NCBI GenBank assembly: GCA_024232355.1
Contig: JAAEPW010001336.1
Location: 1 to 58,326, forward strand
From: Chloroflexota bacterium
Lineage (GTDB): Bacteria; Chloroflexota; Anaerolineae; B4-G1
DNA: 58,326 nt
Direction: 5' to 3'
Shown here: positions 45,187 to 54,161 of the stretch, piece by piece
Layout of the letters: each line of letters starts with the position of its first letter
Numbering within the stretch: position 1 is the stretch's first letter
The notes under the pieces: model-generated
The model's input: the letters and a program-made list of their open reading frames with translations, nothing else
Told to the model about the DNA's origin: nothing
The model's database searches: none
Position numbers and translations under genes: made by a program

Positions 45187-45792
45187 ATGACAGACGCTGA
45201 AACCATCAAACACGCTATCAACGGAGACCAGGCCGCTCAACGGACGCTTTACGAGACCCATCACGCGCCCGCTTTTCGGCTGGCTTATTTGCTTCTCCAG
45301 GATGCGCGTGATGCCGAGGAAGTGATACAAGATGCATTTGTCTATGTGTTTCGCAATCTGCGTCGTTACGATGCTGGGCGAGGCACCTTCTGGGCCTGGC
45401 TGCGCGTGACCCTGGTGAGCCGCTGTCGCAACAAACGCCGTCGGCGGCAGTTGCAGATCGTCTCGTTGGAACTGCTTGAAACAGCCGGACATACTATGCC
45501 CGACGTTGCACCCACCAATGATCCGGTGAACGCGCTGGAGACGTTGGGTATGCGTCGGGCGGTCTGGGATGCGTTGCAGCAAGTCAGCTCTGGGGCGCGG
45601 GACGCTTTGGTCTTGCGCTACTATGAAGGTTTGTCATACGCCGAAATCGCAAAGGCCCTTGGTTGTTCGAATGATGCGGCCCGTGCGCGGGTAGCCTATG
45701 GCAAAACACAGTTGCGCGCTTTGCTCGTTACATCAGGAGAAGAAGCATTGTGCAGCGTAAAGGGCGTCGTGCATACAGCAAAGGCGGGTTGA
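45187..45792 (+). CDS. ECF-type RNA polymerase sigma factor
   Basis: A 201-residue ECF sigma factor. Region 2 is around LAYLLLQDARDAEEVIQDAFVYVF with the -10-reading FWAWLRVTLVSRCRNKRRRR. Region 4 ends in DALVLRYYEGLSYAEIAKALGCSNDAARARVAYGKTQL, which is the -35-reading helix-turn-helix. The length is usual for the family apart from a 20-residue tail. A probable anti-sigma factor starts 3 bp after its stop. The pair interrupts the glycosylation gene series, so it may regulate that surface pathway, but no cognate promoter was identified. Confidence 0.92.
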   Translation: MTDAETIKHAINGDQAAQRTLYETHHAPAFRLAYLLLQDARDAEEVIQDAFVYVFRNLRRYDAGRGTFWAWLRVTLVSRCRNKRRRRQLQIVSLELLETAGHTMPDVAPTNDPVNALETLGMRRAVWDALQQVSSGARDALVLRYYEGLSYAEIAKALGCSNDAARARVAYGKTQLRALLVTSGEEALCSVKGVVHTAKAG

Positions 45793-45795
45793 AAA

Positions 45796-46332
45796 ATGCG
45801 CAACATCCATCTGAATGAATTTGACTTAGCCTGGTTGGGCGAGTTAGATAACAATGATCTGGGGAATGAGATACCAGATGCTGAGATGGTAGAGCATCTA
45901 CGCTGGTGTGCTGACTGTCGCAGCGCTATCGCCGATCACCAATGGTTGCAAGAGACAATCACGACAACACTAGCGATTGCAGTCGATGCAGTGTCCGTAC
46001 CGCGGCCCAAGTGGTGGGCTGTACAAGAGGCTTTGCTTTTCGGTCGGCAGCGACAGGTTGCAAGCTGGCGAGGATCCACTATCGCTAGTGTTGTGTTGGC
46101 CGTTTGTTTGATGCTTTCAGCTTCTCCTCTGTTGGGGACGGCGGCTATGGTGGCACAAATGGTGCAGGCATCTCCTGAGGCTGTCATTGCCACCGTACCA
46201 GACATGAAAACAGACACTGTCTTGTCCCCCTCGGTGGCGACACCGACACCAGCTATTCAAGTGCAAAGTGATACACCGGCCCTGACTCCAGTCTTGGTGC
46301 TCCCGCCTACTCCAGATCAGTCTGGCATCTGA
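45796..46332 (+). CDS. Probable membrane anti-sigma factor (zinc-binding-like)
   Basis: A 178-residue protein. The N-terminal 60 residues contain EHLRWCADCRS, an HxxxCxxC motif of zinc-type anti-sigma domains. One membrane segment is near residues 97-120 (IASVVLAVCLMLSASPLLGTAA), followed by a Pro/Thr-rich outer tail. It should hold the adjacent ECF factor at the inner membrane until an outside signal arrives. No metalloprotease gene is next to it. It is recognised mainly by position and layout and has low overall similarity to a named family. Confidence 0.78.
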   Translation: MRNIHLNEFDLAWLGELDNNDLGNEIPDAEMVEHLRWCADCRSAIADHQWLQETITTTLAIAVDAVSVPRPKWWAVQEALLFGRQRQVASWRGSTIASVVLAVCLMLSASPLLGTAAMVAQMVQASPEAVIATVPDMKTDTVLSPSVATPTPAIQVQSDTPALTPVLVLPPTPDQSGI

Positions 46333-46338
46333 GATTAA

Positions 46339-48894
46339 ATGAACCAGATTTTCCTCGCGTTTCGTTGGTATATGGCTGTCCAGGTTTTTGGCTTGGCTGC
46401 TCTGCCACTCTGTTTGCGTCTCTTTCGCCACCTCCCAGACCGTGGATATGGCGTGTCCAAGCCTTTTGGGCTTCTTCTGACCGGATGGGCTTTTTGGATT
46501 TTAACAACCTTTGGCTGGACGCAGAACACGTCTGGTGGTATTCTGGTCGTTCTACTTTTGTTGGTGGTTACGGGCCTTATTCTAAAGGTCAATCACTCGC
46601 TAGCTAAACCCTCTTTGCGAACGGTTCTGTTAACAGAGATGGTGTTCGCAGTCGCTTTTGTTTCCTGGTGCTTGGTACGCGCGGGTATGCCTCAAATTCA
46701 GACTGCTGGTGGGGAAAAATGGATGGAGATCGCTTTTCTGCGTGCTATCTTGCGTTCTGACACCTTTCCTCCCCATGACCCTTGGCTTTCTGGTTTTGCT
46801 ATCTCTTACTATTACTTTGGTTACGTTATTATCGCCATGGTCACTCGCTTGGCATCCGTTCCGCCGTCTATTGCCTTTAACCTTGGCGTTGCTACTCTTT
46901 TTGCACTCGTTTGTACAGCTTCCTACAGTTTGGTTCATAACCTGGTCGCAGCGGAATCCAAATCTAGAATCTCGGATATCAAATCTCAAATCGCCGGATT
47001 GGTAGGGCCACTGTTAGTGGCTGTGATGGGAAACCTGGAAGGTTTGCTGGAGGTCTTGCACGCGCGAGGTATTGGGCCAAGCGTTTTCTGGGCCTGGCTC
47101 GACATTCGCAGCATTGACGGACCACCTCCGTTCTTTACCGACGGTAATTGGATGCCTCAGCGTTTCTTTTGGTGGTGGCAAGCCTCACGCGTACTGCAAG
47201 ACTATACACCTTGGGGTACGGAACAAGAAGTCATTGATGAGTTTCCGGCCTTTAGCTTCCTATTGGGCGATATGCACCCTCACGTCTTGGCACTGCCCTT
47301 TGTTCTCCTCGCTCTTACTCTAGCCCTAAATATCTATCTTCGCATAGTCAATAGGAGTGGTCAAAACACATCAAATGATAGTCACATTGTCGATGATGTA
47401 AAGTTTGAGACTCGTAGCCTTTTTATAATTCGCAATTTTCAATCTTTTATTGCCAATTTCCCCTGCGAGGCTTGGGAGTTTGTTATCTATGCACTTTGCC
47501 TTGGTGCTTTAGGTTTTCTCAATACCTGGGATTTTCCCGTTTACCTCTTTGTCATTACCGCCGCTTACGCTCTGGCGCTTTTACAGATGAATAATGCTCC
47601 TCCCAGTGCGTCACAGATTGCGGATTTAGTATTTCGGGCTGTTATTCTTTTCGTCTGTCTTTTACTGATGGGCGTTTTTCTCTACCTTCCTTTCTGGATA
47701 GGATTCCGGTCTCAGGCTGGAGGGGTTTTGATCAATTTGTTTAACGGCACTCGTCTGCCGCAGTTTTTGGTCATGTTCGGCCCGCTTGTCTTTATTGCCG
47801 CCGTCTTTATTTTTGATCACGCGCAGCGCGGAGGCGTAAAGGTGCGAGAGGTAGGTGAATGGACAATGTTTGTGGCACTGTCTATTCTTGTGATCCTGCT
47901 ACTTGTTTTGGGCTTTGTCATCCTGCTGATTCGGATGAACGTGATCCCGGCGCAAGGAGCGGCGGCTTATGTGGCAGCCTGGGTGCGGGGTGAACCTATC
48001 CCTCATCTAGAAGGTGTGGCGAATGCACGTGCTCTTATCGTTAAGAGATTGTTGTCCCGTGTACTTTATCCTTGGACCTCACTTATCCTTATCGCTTGTC
48101 TGGTTACTATTGTTTTCCTTTTTGTAAAGCAAGTGAAAAATGTGCTTGGTGATAGGTCTCCAGTATCTCTGGTCCGCAATTTTATTTTCCTTCTCTTGGC
48201 TACTGGTGTTCTCCTTACGCTCAGCGTCGAATATGTTTTCCTGCGTGACGTTTTTTCGGCCCGTATGAACACAGTTTTCAAGTTTTACTTTCAGGCCTGG
48301 GTGATGTGGGCAATTGCTGCTGCCTATGCCTTGGCGTACTTTTTCCGTCAAGGTAAGGGAATAGCGATAGTTGTCGCTGCACTCTTAATTGCTGCCGGGT
48401 TGATTTATCCTACACTGGCCATTCCAGCTCGATCTGGTGAGCAGGGTGGGCCTCTCACACTTGACGGTGCTGCTTACCTGGCTGAGATGTACGCAGATGA
48501 TTATGCGGCCATTGCGTGGCTCAACGAGAATGTCAGTGGTGCCCCCGTCATCTTGGAAGCTCCGGGCGGGGCTTATGAGTACGAGGGGCGAATCTCTGCT
48601 CATACGGGTCTCCCCACACTTCTTGGCTGGGCAGGACACGAGCATCAATGGCGTGGCAATTATGATGAGCAGGCTCTGCGCGAACCGGATATTGATACGC
48701 TTTACACCAGTGTGGATCTAGGTGAGGTGCAAAGCTTGCTGGAAAAGTATCATACAAGTTACGTTTATGTGGGCCCGCTTGAGCGTGGACGCTATCCTTC
48801 TGCTGGCCTGGCAAAGTTTGCCGGATTGATGGAAACAGTCTATGAAACTGATGCTGTGACCATCTACCGCTATCATCCTAATACGGACGATTAA
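46339..48894 (+). CDS. DUF2298 (Chlor_Arch_YYY) multi-pass membrane protein
   Basis: An 851-residue membrane protein with about 17 segments. It has the family blocks MEIAFLRAILRSDTFPPHDPW and the YYY signature ISYYYFGYV near residue 155, GDMHPHVLALPF, GFLNTWDFPVYLF, and a late outer part with SGAPVILEAPGGAYEYEGR that parallels the fusion at 40601. The function is unproven; in Chloroflexota and archaea it occurs with Agl23-like genes and is presumed to act in glycan transfer. Two heptad-type repeats are built into loops (46955-46996 and 47427-47461). It starts 6 bp after the anti-sigma gene. Confidence 0.85.
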   Translation: MNQIFLAFRWYMAVQVFGLAALPLCLRLFRHLPDRGYGVSKPFGLLLTGWAFWILTTFGWTQNTSGGILVVLLLLVVTGLILKVNHSLAKPSLRTVLLTEMVFAVAFVSWCLVRAGMPQIQTAGGEKWMEIAFLRAILRSDTFPPHDPWLSGFAISYYYFGYVIIAMVTRLASVPPSIAFNLGVATLFALVCTASYSLVHNLVAAESKSRISDIKSQIAGLVGPLLVAVMGNLEGLLEVLHARGIGPSVFWAWLDIRSIDGPPPFFTDGNWMPQRFFWWWQASRVLQDYTPWGTEQEVIDEFPAFSFLLGDMHPHVLALPFVLLALTLALNIYLRIVNRSGQNTSNDSHIVDDVKFETRSLFIIRNFQSFIANFPCEAWEFVIYALCLGALGFLNTWDFPVYLFVITAAYALALLQMNNAPPSASQIADLVFRAVILFVCLLLMGVFLYLPFWIGFRSQAGGVLINLFNGTRLPQFLVMFGPLVFIAAVFIFDHAQRGGVKVREVGEWTMFVALSILVILLLVLGFVILLIRMNVIPAQGAAAYVAAWVRGEPIPHLEGVANARALIVKRLLSRVLYPWTSLILIACLVTIVFLFVKQVKNVLGDRSPVSLVRNFIFLLLATGVLLTLSVEYVFLRDVFSARMNTVFKFYFQAWVMWAIAAAYALAYFFRQGKGIAIVVAALLIAAGLIYPTLAIPARSGEQGGPLTLDGAAYLAEMYADDYAAIAWLNENVSGAPVILEAPGGAYEYEGRISAHTGLPTLLGWAGHEHQWRGNYDEQALREPDIDTLYTSVDLGEVQSLLEKYHTSYVYVGPLERGRYPSAGLAKFAGLMETVYETDAVTIYRYHPNTDD
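46955..46996 (+). repeat. In-frame heptad repeat array (six units)
   Basis: Six successive 7-mers (AATCCAA, ATCTAGA, ATCTCGG, ATATCAA, ATCTCAA, ATCGCCG) fill 42 nt, exactly 14 codons, inside the DUF2298 gene. They encode the loop residues around SRISDIKSQI. Confidence 0.5.
47427..47461 (+). repeat. In-frame heptad repeat array (five units)
   Basis: Five successive 7-mers (AATTCGC, AATTTTC, AATCTTT, TATTGCC, AATTTCC) lie in a loop of the same DUF2298 gene, encoding residues around IRNFQSFIANF. The composition is unlike the flanking codons. Confidence 0.5.
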
Positions 48895-48896
48895 CC

Positions 48897-50654
48897 ATGA
48901 ATCAACGCAAAATACACAAACCATTCACTGTCGAGGCAGCTTTGTGGGTTCTCATTGCTATCATTGCGCTCGCATTGCGCCTGGCTCGCCTCGATGCAGC
49001 TCCACTCAGCAGTCGCGAGGCCCGCGAGGCAATTCTGGCCTGGCGAGCCGTAACTGGGCAGGGAATGCCAACAACGGGTTACAGCCCGTTACTTTTTGGC
49101 CTCAACGCTCTGATTTTCGCTCTGTGTGGCACAAGCGATGGGTTGGCCCGTCTGTGGCCGGCTCTCTGCGGCAGCGCTCTGACTTTGACACCATTTCTGC
49201 TCCGAAAGCACATTGGGCGGATGGGGGCTTTGGTGGCTGGGTTCTGCTTGACCTTTTCGCCCACATGGCTCTTTGCCTCTCGTCAATTGGATGGTGCAAT
49301 AGTCGCCGCATTGGGCGGAATGGCAGTCCTAGGTGGGTTGATTCACTTCTTTGGTACAAGGGAAAATAACACTGCAGACCGGTCCTGGCTTGCTCTCGTG
49401 GCAAGTGGTCTTGTCTTGGCGGTGACGAGCAGTTCGTCGGCTTTTGGGTTATTATTGACTTTGAGCTTGGCCTCGTCAAGTTTCATGTGGGCCTGGTCTA
49501 CTGATGCAATGCGACGTGGGTTGGGGATGCTAAAATCGCATCAAAGATATGTGCTCGCAATCTCTTTGTTTACAGGCTTGGCACTCTCGACCTCATTCGG
49601 GTGGAACTTGTCTGGGGTGGGGGCATTGGGCGATTTGCTGTCAGATTGGATTGCCCGTTTTAGCCCGTCACCAAACTTCATCGCATCTCCCATCACCTTT
49701 TTGACCGTTTACGAGTTATTCATTCTGTTCTTTGGTATTGGCGGATTCGTGTGGGCCATTCGACGGGGTCATCGATTTGGCATGTTGATGGGGATGTGGG
49801 CTGGCGTGAGTATTCTGCTGCTATTGCTAATGCCGAGTAGAAAAGTGTTGGACATACTATGGCCACTTTTGCCTTTGACAATGCTTGTCGGTGTCGCGAT
49901 AGAACAACTTGTAACCAGTCTGCGAAAACGAGGAGATTGGCTCAGCGAGGGATTGCACATCCCCGTAGTAACGTTCTTGTGGATTCATTTTTACTTGATG
50001 CTTGCGCGCTATGCTGTGTCAAGCTACTCAGCCGATCAGAATGCCTCCCTGATTTTGGCATTGCTGACGGTGGCCTTGCAAGTTCTGCTGACCATAATCT
50101 TTGCATTGGGCCTGAGACTTGATGCCGCGTTGCGTTCTGTTGCTGTAGGCACAGGACTTGTGCTCCTGGCGATGATGCTTTCAACGGGGTGGGGGGTTGC
50201 GTACGTACGCCCTACCGATCCGCGCGAGATTTTAGTGGGTCAGGCCAGTGCTATCGAGATACACGACTTGGTTGAGACTCTACGCGACGTCTCGTGGCGT
50301 GAGACAGGATTGCCACAAACACTACCCTTTACACTCAAAGGCGAGTCAGACTCGGTTCTGGTTTGGTATTTACGTGATTTCACAGCCAGAAAAGATAGCA
50401 CAGAAGAAGACATGGGAGATGCATCAATAGTGGTGACTGTACAACAAGGTGCGGGTGTCTCTTCACGCGATGGGTATGTGGGGCAGGATTTTGTATTGCG
50501 CCGCAGTTGGGATTTTTCCAGTGTGGCTTGTGTGTGGGAACAACCACCTCAGTGTTTTTCTTTTATTGGTTGGTTGCTTTATCGAACTGCTCCTGCCTCT
50601 CCTACAGTCACAGTTGATCAAACCACTGTGCTCTGGTTAGACCAAGACGAATAA
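48897..50654 (+). CDS. GT-C-like multi-pass membrane protein
   Basis: A 585-residue membrane protein with about 13 segments. The N-terminus (ALALRLARLDAAPLSSREAREAILAWR) matches the start of GT39/Agl23-type proteins, where an acidic loop follows the first helix; here the loop reads SSREAREA, with Glu but no Asp-Glu pair. The rest is a long hydrophobic repeat of helices and a short outer C-terminal domain with WYLRDF and QDFVLRRSW. It follows the DUF2298 gene by 2 bp. It is probably a membrane glycosyltransferase or a non-catalytic relative acting with it. Confidence 0.75.
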   Translation: MNQRKIHKPFTVEAALWVLIAIIALALRLARLDAAPLSSREAREAILAWRAVTGQGMPTTGYSPLLFGLNALIFALCGTSDGLARLWPALCGSALTLTPFLLRKHIGRMGALVAGFCLTFSPTWLFASRQLDGAIVAALGGMAVLGGLIHFFGTRENNTADRSWLALVASGLVLAVTSSSSAFGLLLTLSLASSSFMWAWSTDAMRRGLGMLKSHQRYVLAISLFTGLALSTSFGWNLSGVGALGDLLSDWIARFSPSPNFIASPITFLTVYELFILFFGIGGFVWAIRRGHRFGMLMGMWAGVSILLLLLMPSRKVLDILWPLLPLTMLVGVAIEQLVTSLRKRGDWLSEGLHIPVVTFLWIHFYLMLARYAVSSYSADQNASLILALLTVALQVLLTIIFALGLRLDAALRSVAVGTGLVLLAMMLSTGWGVAYVRPTDPREILVGQASAIEIHDLVETLRDVSWRETGLPQTLPFTLKGESDSVLVWYLRDFTARKDSTEEDMGDASIVVTVQQGAGVSSRDGYVGQDFVLRRSWDFSSVACVWEQPPQCFSFIGWLLYRTAPASPTVTVDQTTVLWLDQDE

Positions 50655-50669
50655 TAGTATGATCGAAGC

Positions 50670-50747
50670 TTCGCATAGTCATTAGGGCGCCTTTATTATA
50701 CCTTTTGTCCAGCCAAACTGCTGGGAAAGAAACCCAGCCTATGCGAA
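50670..50747 (+). promoter_or_regulatory. Structured intergenic leader (nested inverted repeats)
   Basis: TTCGCATAG at 50670-50678 and CTATGCGAA at 50739-50747 form a 9-bp outer stem. Inside, GCTGGG at 50720-50725 and CCCAGC at 50733-50738 form a hairpin directly abutting the outer right arm. It lies 24 nt before the first Agl23-NHL gene and might be a leader RNA or a terminator remnant. It matches no riboswitch class I know. Confidence 0.4.
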
Positions 50748-50770
50748 TAACGAGTCAATGATGGAGAACA

Positions 50771-53700
50771 ATGAAACAAATGTCGCTTGATAAACCCGTG
50801 ATAAACTGGACTAGATTGGATTGGGAAAAAGTGCTTTACATTCTGATCATCCTCGTGGCCCTAACTACTCGGTTGGGGGGGGTGGGTGACCGGGTACAGA
50901 GCCATGACGAAAGTATACATACACAATATTCATGGAACCTGTATACTGGCCGCGGTTTTCAACATCAACCATTGATGCACGGACCTTTTCTCTTTCACGC
51001 TACAGCTTTGTCGTATTTCTTTTTTGGTGACAATGATTTTAGTGCGCGATTACCGGTTGCCTTAATGGGCGTCCTGGTTGTGGTGTTTCCATGGCTGCTG
51101 CGCCGTTGGATGGGACGAACTGGAGCCCTCGTCGCTTCATTCTTTCTGCTCATCTCTCCCTCCATCGCCTACTACTCGCGCTACATTCGCCATGACATCC
51201 CCATTATCCTCTGGTCTCTCATCGTCATCTGGGCTATTTTCTCCTACTTGAGTGATGGTCGTGAGCGTTGGCTATACTTGATGGCAGCCGGTGTTTCATT
51301 GATGTTTGCCACCAAAGAAGTTTCTTTTATCTATAATGCTATTTTTGGCTTTTTTCTCGTTGGCTTGTTCACAATTCAGGCGGTTAGGCAAGAATGGTCA
51401 AGTGAACAACTCAAACCCTTGTTCTTGGCTGCACTGACAGTTATAGTGATTGGGCTCCTGGTCCTGGGACTTGGTGTGTCTTTGAGATCAGAAGAGCAAC
51501 CAATATTGGTTTGGTGGGCCATATCTGGCGGTTTACTGGCCGGGATAGCACTGCTGATCGCAGTGATTTTTTTGCTCATTGGTGTATGGAACAATCTCTT
51601 CAAGTATCGGACCTTTGATCTTGTCATTCTCTTGGGCACTCTTTGTCTCCCGTTTCTTTCACCCATCTTGATTCAGGTCGCGAATTTTGACCCACTGGAT
51701 TACAGTCCACCCACACTCTATTACTCTGGTGCTATCACGGGCATAGTGATGATAGTTTCAAGCGGTATCGGCTTGTTTTGGAGCTGGCGGCGATGGGGTA
51801 TTGCGGCCATAGTTTACTATGCGATTTTTGCTATCCTATTCACAACTATTTTCACCAATGGTACTGGCATCGCCAGTGGGTTAGTCGGATCGTTGGGCTA
51901 TTGGTTAGCCCAGCAAGCGGTCGAGCGTGGCAGTCAGCCCAAATACTATTACATAGTTATGACAATGTTGTACGAATATCTGCCATTAATATTGACTCTT
52001 ATCGCACCTATTTACTTGTTCATTCGGGAGGGGGTCTTGTCTCGGTCTCGCATCTCTAATTCTCAGTCCGAAACTGAACAAACTTTCCCAGAGTCAAAAG
52101 CGACCTATCCTATATTGTCACACCAATCTTTGTTTGTTGTTTTTCTCTTGTGGTGGACTGGAACAGCTTGGCTTGGATACTCTCTTGCTGGCGAGAGAAT
52201 GCCTTGGCTCACTGTCCACTTGGCACTGCCAATGATTTTGCTCTCTGGTTGGTTAATCGGACAATTTATCAAGGGAATCCACTGGCAACGGTTACGCAAT
52301 CATCGCCACATCTGGCTGATGATACTCATTGTTCTCCCATTTATTGTAGCGATGGTAATGCTAATCAAAGCAACCATAGCAGGTCCTTTCCAGGGATCTG
52401 AACTCGAACAATTAAACATCACCGAACAATTTCTAGCTGGGTTGGCAGGCACATTGATTCTCGGTAGTGGATTAGGGTATCTAGTACATCGCAGTGGATG
52501 GCGTATAGCTGCACGTATCTTGTTACTCATGATGCTGTTGACGACGGTCTTCCTCACAATTCGCACTGCCTGGCGCTTTTGCTACGTTAACTATGATTAT
52601 CCAACCGAGTTTTTGGTTTATGCTCACTCCGCTCCTGCTGTTCATGAAACGATGCGCCAGATAGACGAGTTATCGCGTCGCACCGTTGGCGGTCCCAATC
52701 TCATCAAGGTTGCTTATGGTGCGGAGGCATCCACATTGTTTTACTGGCAACTGCGCAACTATCCCAACGCCACTTTTTATGGTGAAACCCCCTCGCGAGA
52801 ACAGATGGAGGCCCCCGTTGTCATCGCGGGACGAGAACAGTGGGATATGGTAGATCCCTATCTGGCCAACGATTACGTCTTTGATACCTATACGTATCTG
52901 TGGTGGCCATCAGAAGACTACCGTAATTTGACTTGGGGACGCATTACCCATGCCATTACCGACACACAAACTCGTACTGCACTGTGGGACATTTGGTACA
53001 ATCGTGACTTTGCTCGTTACGATCAAGTGACAGGCAAAACACATACCCTTGATAAATGGCCATTACGCAGTGACTATCGCCTTTACATTCGTCGCGATTT
53101 GGCCGCGCAGGTATGGGAAGGGAACATGTCAGAGCCAACCGATGGCTTGCAACTCGGCCCCGTCGACCCCTATGCCGAAAGTTGGCAAGAATTGAGCGCA
53201 CGGCTGGTATTTGGAAGTCAAGGCGCAGAATTAGGCCAATTTGAGAGGCCCAACGGCATCGCCATTGACCCCAACGGTCGTTTCGTTTACGTGGCCGATA
53301 CAGGAAACCACCGCATTCAAAAATTCACTACCGATGGCCAGTTTGTTGCTGCCTGGGGACAAAACTCCACCGTCGAGACCGAGAGAGGAGTAGCCAAAGG
53401 TTTTAATGAGCCTTGGGATATTACCCTATCACCCACAGGAGATATTTACATAGCCGACACCTGGAACCATCGCATTCAAAAACTAGATGATGATGGCAAT
53501 CCAATCGCCGCTTGGGGCTTGTTCGGCCAATACGGACTTGGGGATGGTGCAATCGGCCAGAGTGCATTTTATGGCCCGCGCGGCATTGCCATTGATTCCA
53601 GTGGGCAAATCTATGTGGCTGACACGGGCAATAAGCGCATTCAAGTCTTTGATTCCAGTAATCACTTTGCCTTCCAGTGGGGTGGGGGTGGTATTGTGGA

Positions 53701-54133
53701 AGGGTATCTAGATGAGCCAGTCGGTATCGCTGCCGCACCCGACCACGTACCAGCATCTGCCGCCGGTATATATGTTGCTGACACGTGGAACCGGCGCGTA
53801 CAGGTCTTTGACTCAAGCGGAACATACCTACGGCAATGGTCTATCGCTGGGTGGGATGTAGGGTTACCCGACGAAAAACCCTACCTGGCAATAGATGCAA
53901 ATGGCTATGTGTATGTAACTGATCCAGGTCATTATCGAGTGTTGGTATTCGATCACTTGGGCAACTATATTCTCTCCTTCGGCCAATACGGCTTTGATGA
54001 ACAGTCTTTCGCACTCCCCATGGGTATTGCTATAGCTGATGATGGATCTATCTACATAGTAGACAGCCAGGCTGCGCGAGTGCTTGTTTTTGATCCACCG
54101 AATCTCTTTGATCCGGCGAGTGTGGAACCATAG
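50771..54133 (+). CDS. Agl23-type (TIGR03663) membrane protein with C-terminal NHL propeller, copy 1
   Basis: An 1120-residue protein. Residues 15-600 or so are a GT-C-like membrane part, with about 14 segments and the acidic loop VQSHDESIHTQYSW; a short outer domain follows (about 600-815). Residues 820-1115 hold six NHL repeats, each with a pattern like VADTGNHRIQKF (for example IYIADTWNHRIQKL and IYVADTGNKRIQVF), which should close a six-bladed propeller outside the cell. Relatives (Agl23) accompany flippases in archaeal-type protein glycosylation; the NHL part suggests binding to surface polymers. A loop near 52042-52065 has heptad-like sequence encoding SRISNSQ. Confidence 0.88.
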   Translation: MKQMSLDKPVINWTRLDWEKVLYILIILVALTTRLGGVGDRVQSHDESIHTQYSWNLYTGRGFQHQPLMHGPFLFHATALSYFFFGDNDFSARLPVALMGVLVVVFPWLLRRWMGRTGALVASFFLLISPSIAYYSRYIRHDIPIILWSLIVIWAIFSYLSDGRERWLYLMAAGVSLMFATKEVSFIYNAIFGFFLVGLFTIQAVRQEWSSEQLKPLFLAALTVIVIGLLVLGLGVSLRSEEQPILVWWAISGGLLAGIALLIAVIFLLIGVWNNLFKYRTFDLVILLGTLCLPFLSPILIQVANFDPLDYSPPTLYYSGAITGIVMIVSSGIGLFWSWRRWGIAAIVYYAIFAILFTTIFTNGTGIASGLVGSLGYWLAQQAVERGSQPKYYYIVMTMLYEYLPLILTLIAPIYLFIREGVLSRSRISNSQSETEQTFPESKATYPILSHQSLFVVFLLWWTGTAWLGYSLAGERMPWLTVHLALPMILLSGWLIGQFIKGIHWQRLRNHRHIWLMILIVLPFIVAMVMLIKATIAGPFQGSELEQLNITEQFLAGLAGTLILGSGLGYLVHRSGWRIAARILLLMMLLTTVFLTIRTAWRFCYVNYDYPTEFLVYAHSAPAVHETMRQIDELSRRTVGGPNLIKVAYGAEASTLFYWQLRNYPNATFYGETPSREQMEAPVVIAGREQWDMVDPYLANDYVFDTYTYLWWPSEDYRNLTWGRITHAITDTQTRTALWDIWYNRDFARYDQVTGKTHTLDKWPLRSDYRLYIRRDLAAQVWEGNMSEPTDGLQLGPVDPYAESWQELSARLVFGSQGAELGQFERPNGIAIDPNGRFVYVADTGNHRIQKFTTDGQFVAAWGQNSTVETERGVAKGFNEPWDITLSPTGDIYIADTWNHRIQKLDDDGNPIAAWGLFGQYGLGDGAIGQSAFYGPRGIAIDSSGQIYVADTGNKRIQVFDSSNHFAFQWGGGGIVEGYLDEPVGIAAAPDHVPASAAGIYVADTWNRRVQVFDSSGTYLRQWSIAGWDVGLPDEKPYLAIDANGYVYVTDPGHYRVLVFDHLGNYILSFGQYGFDEQSFALPMGIAIADDGSIYIVDSQAARVLVFDPPNLFDPASVEP

Positions 54134-54161
54134 GCAAACAGAAATGCAACAGAGGAAATAC

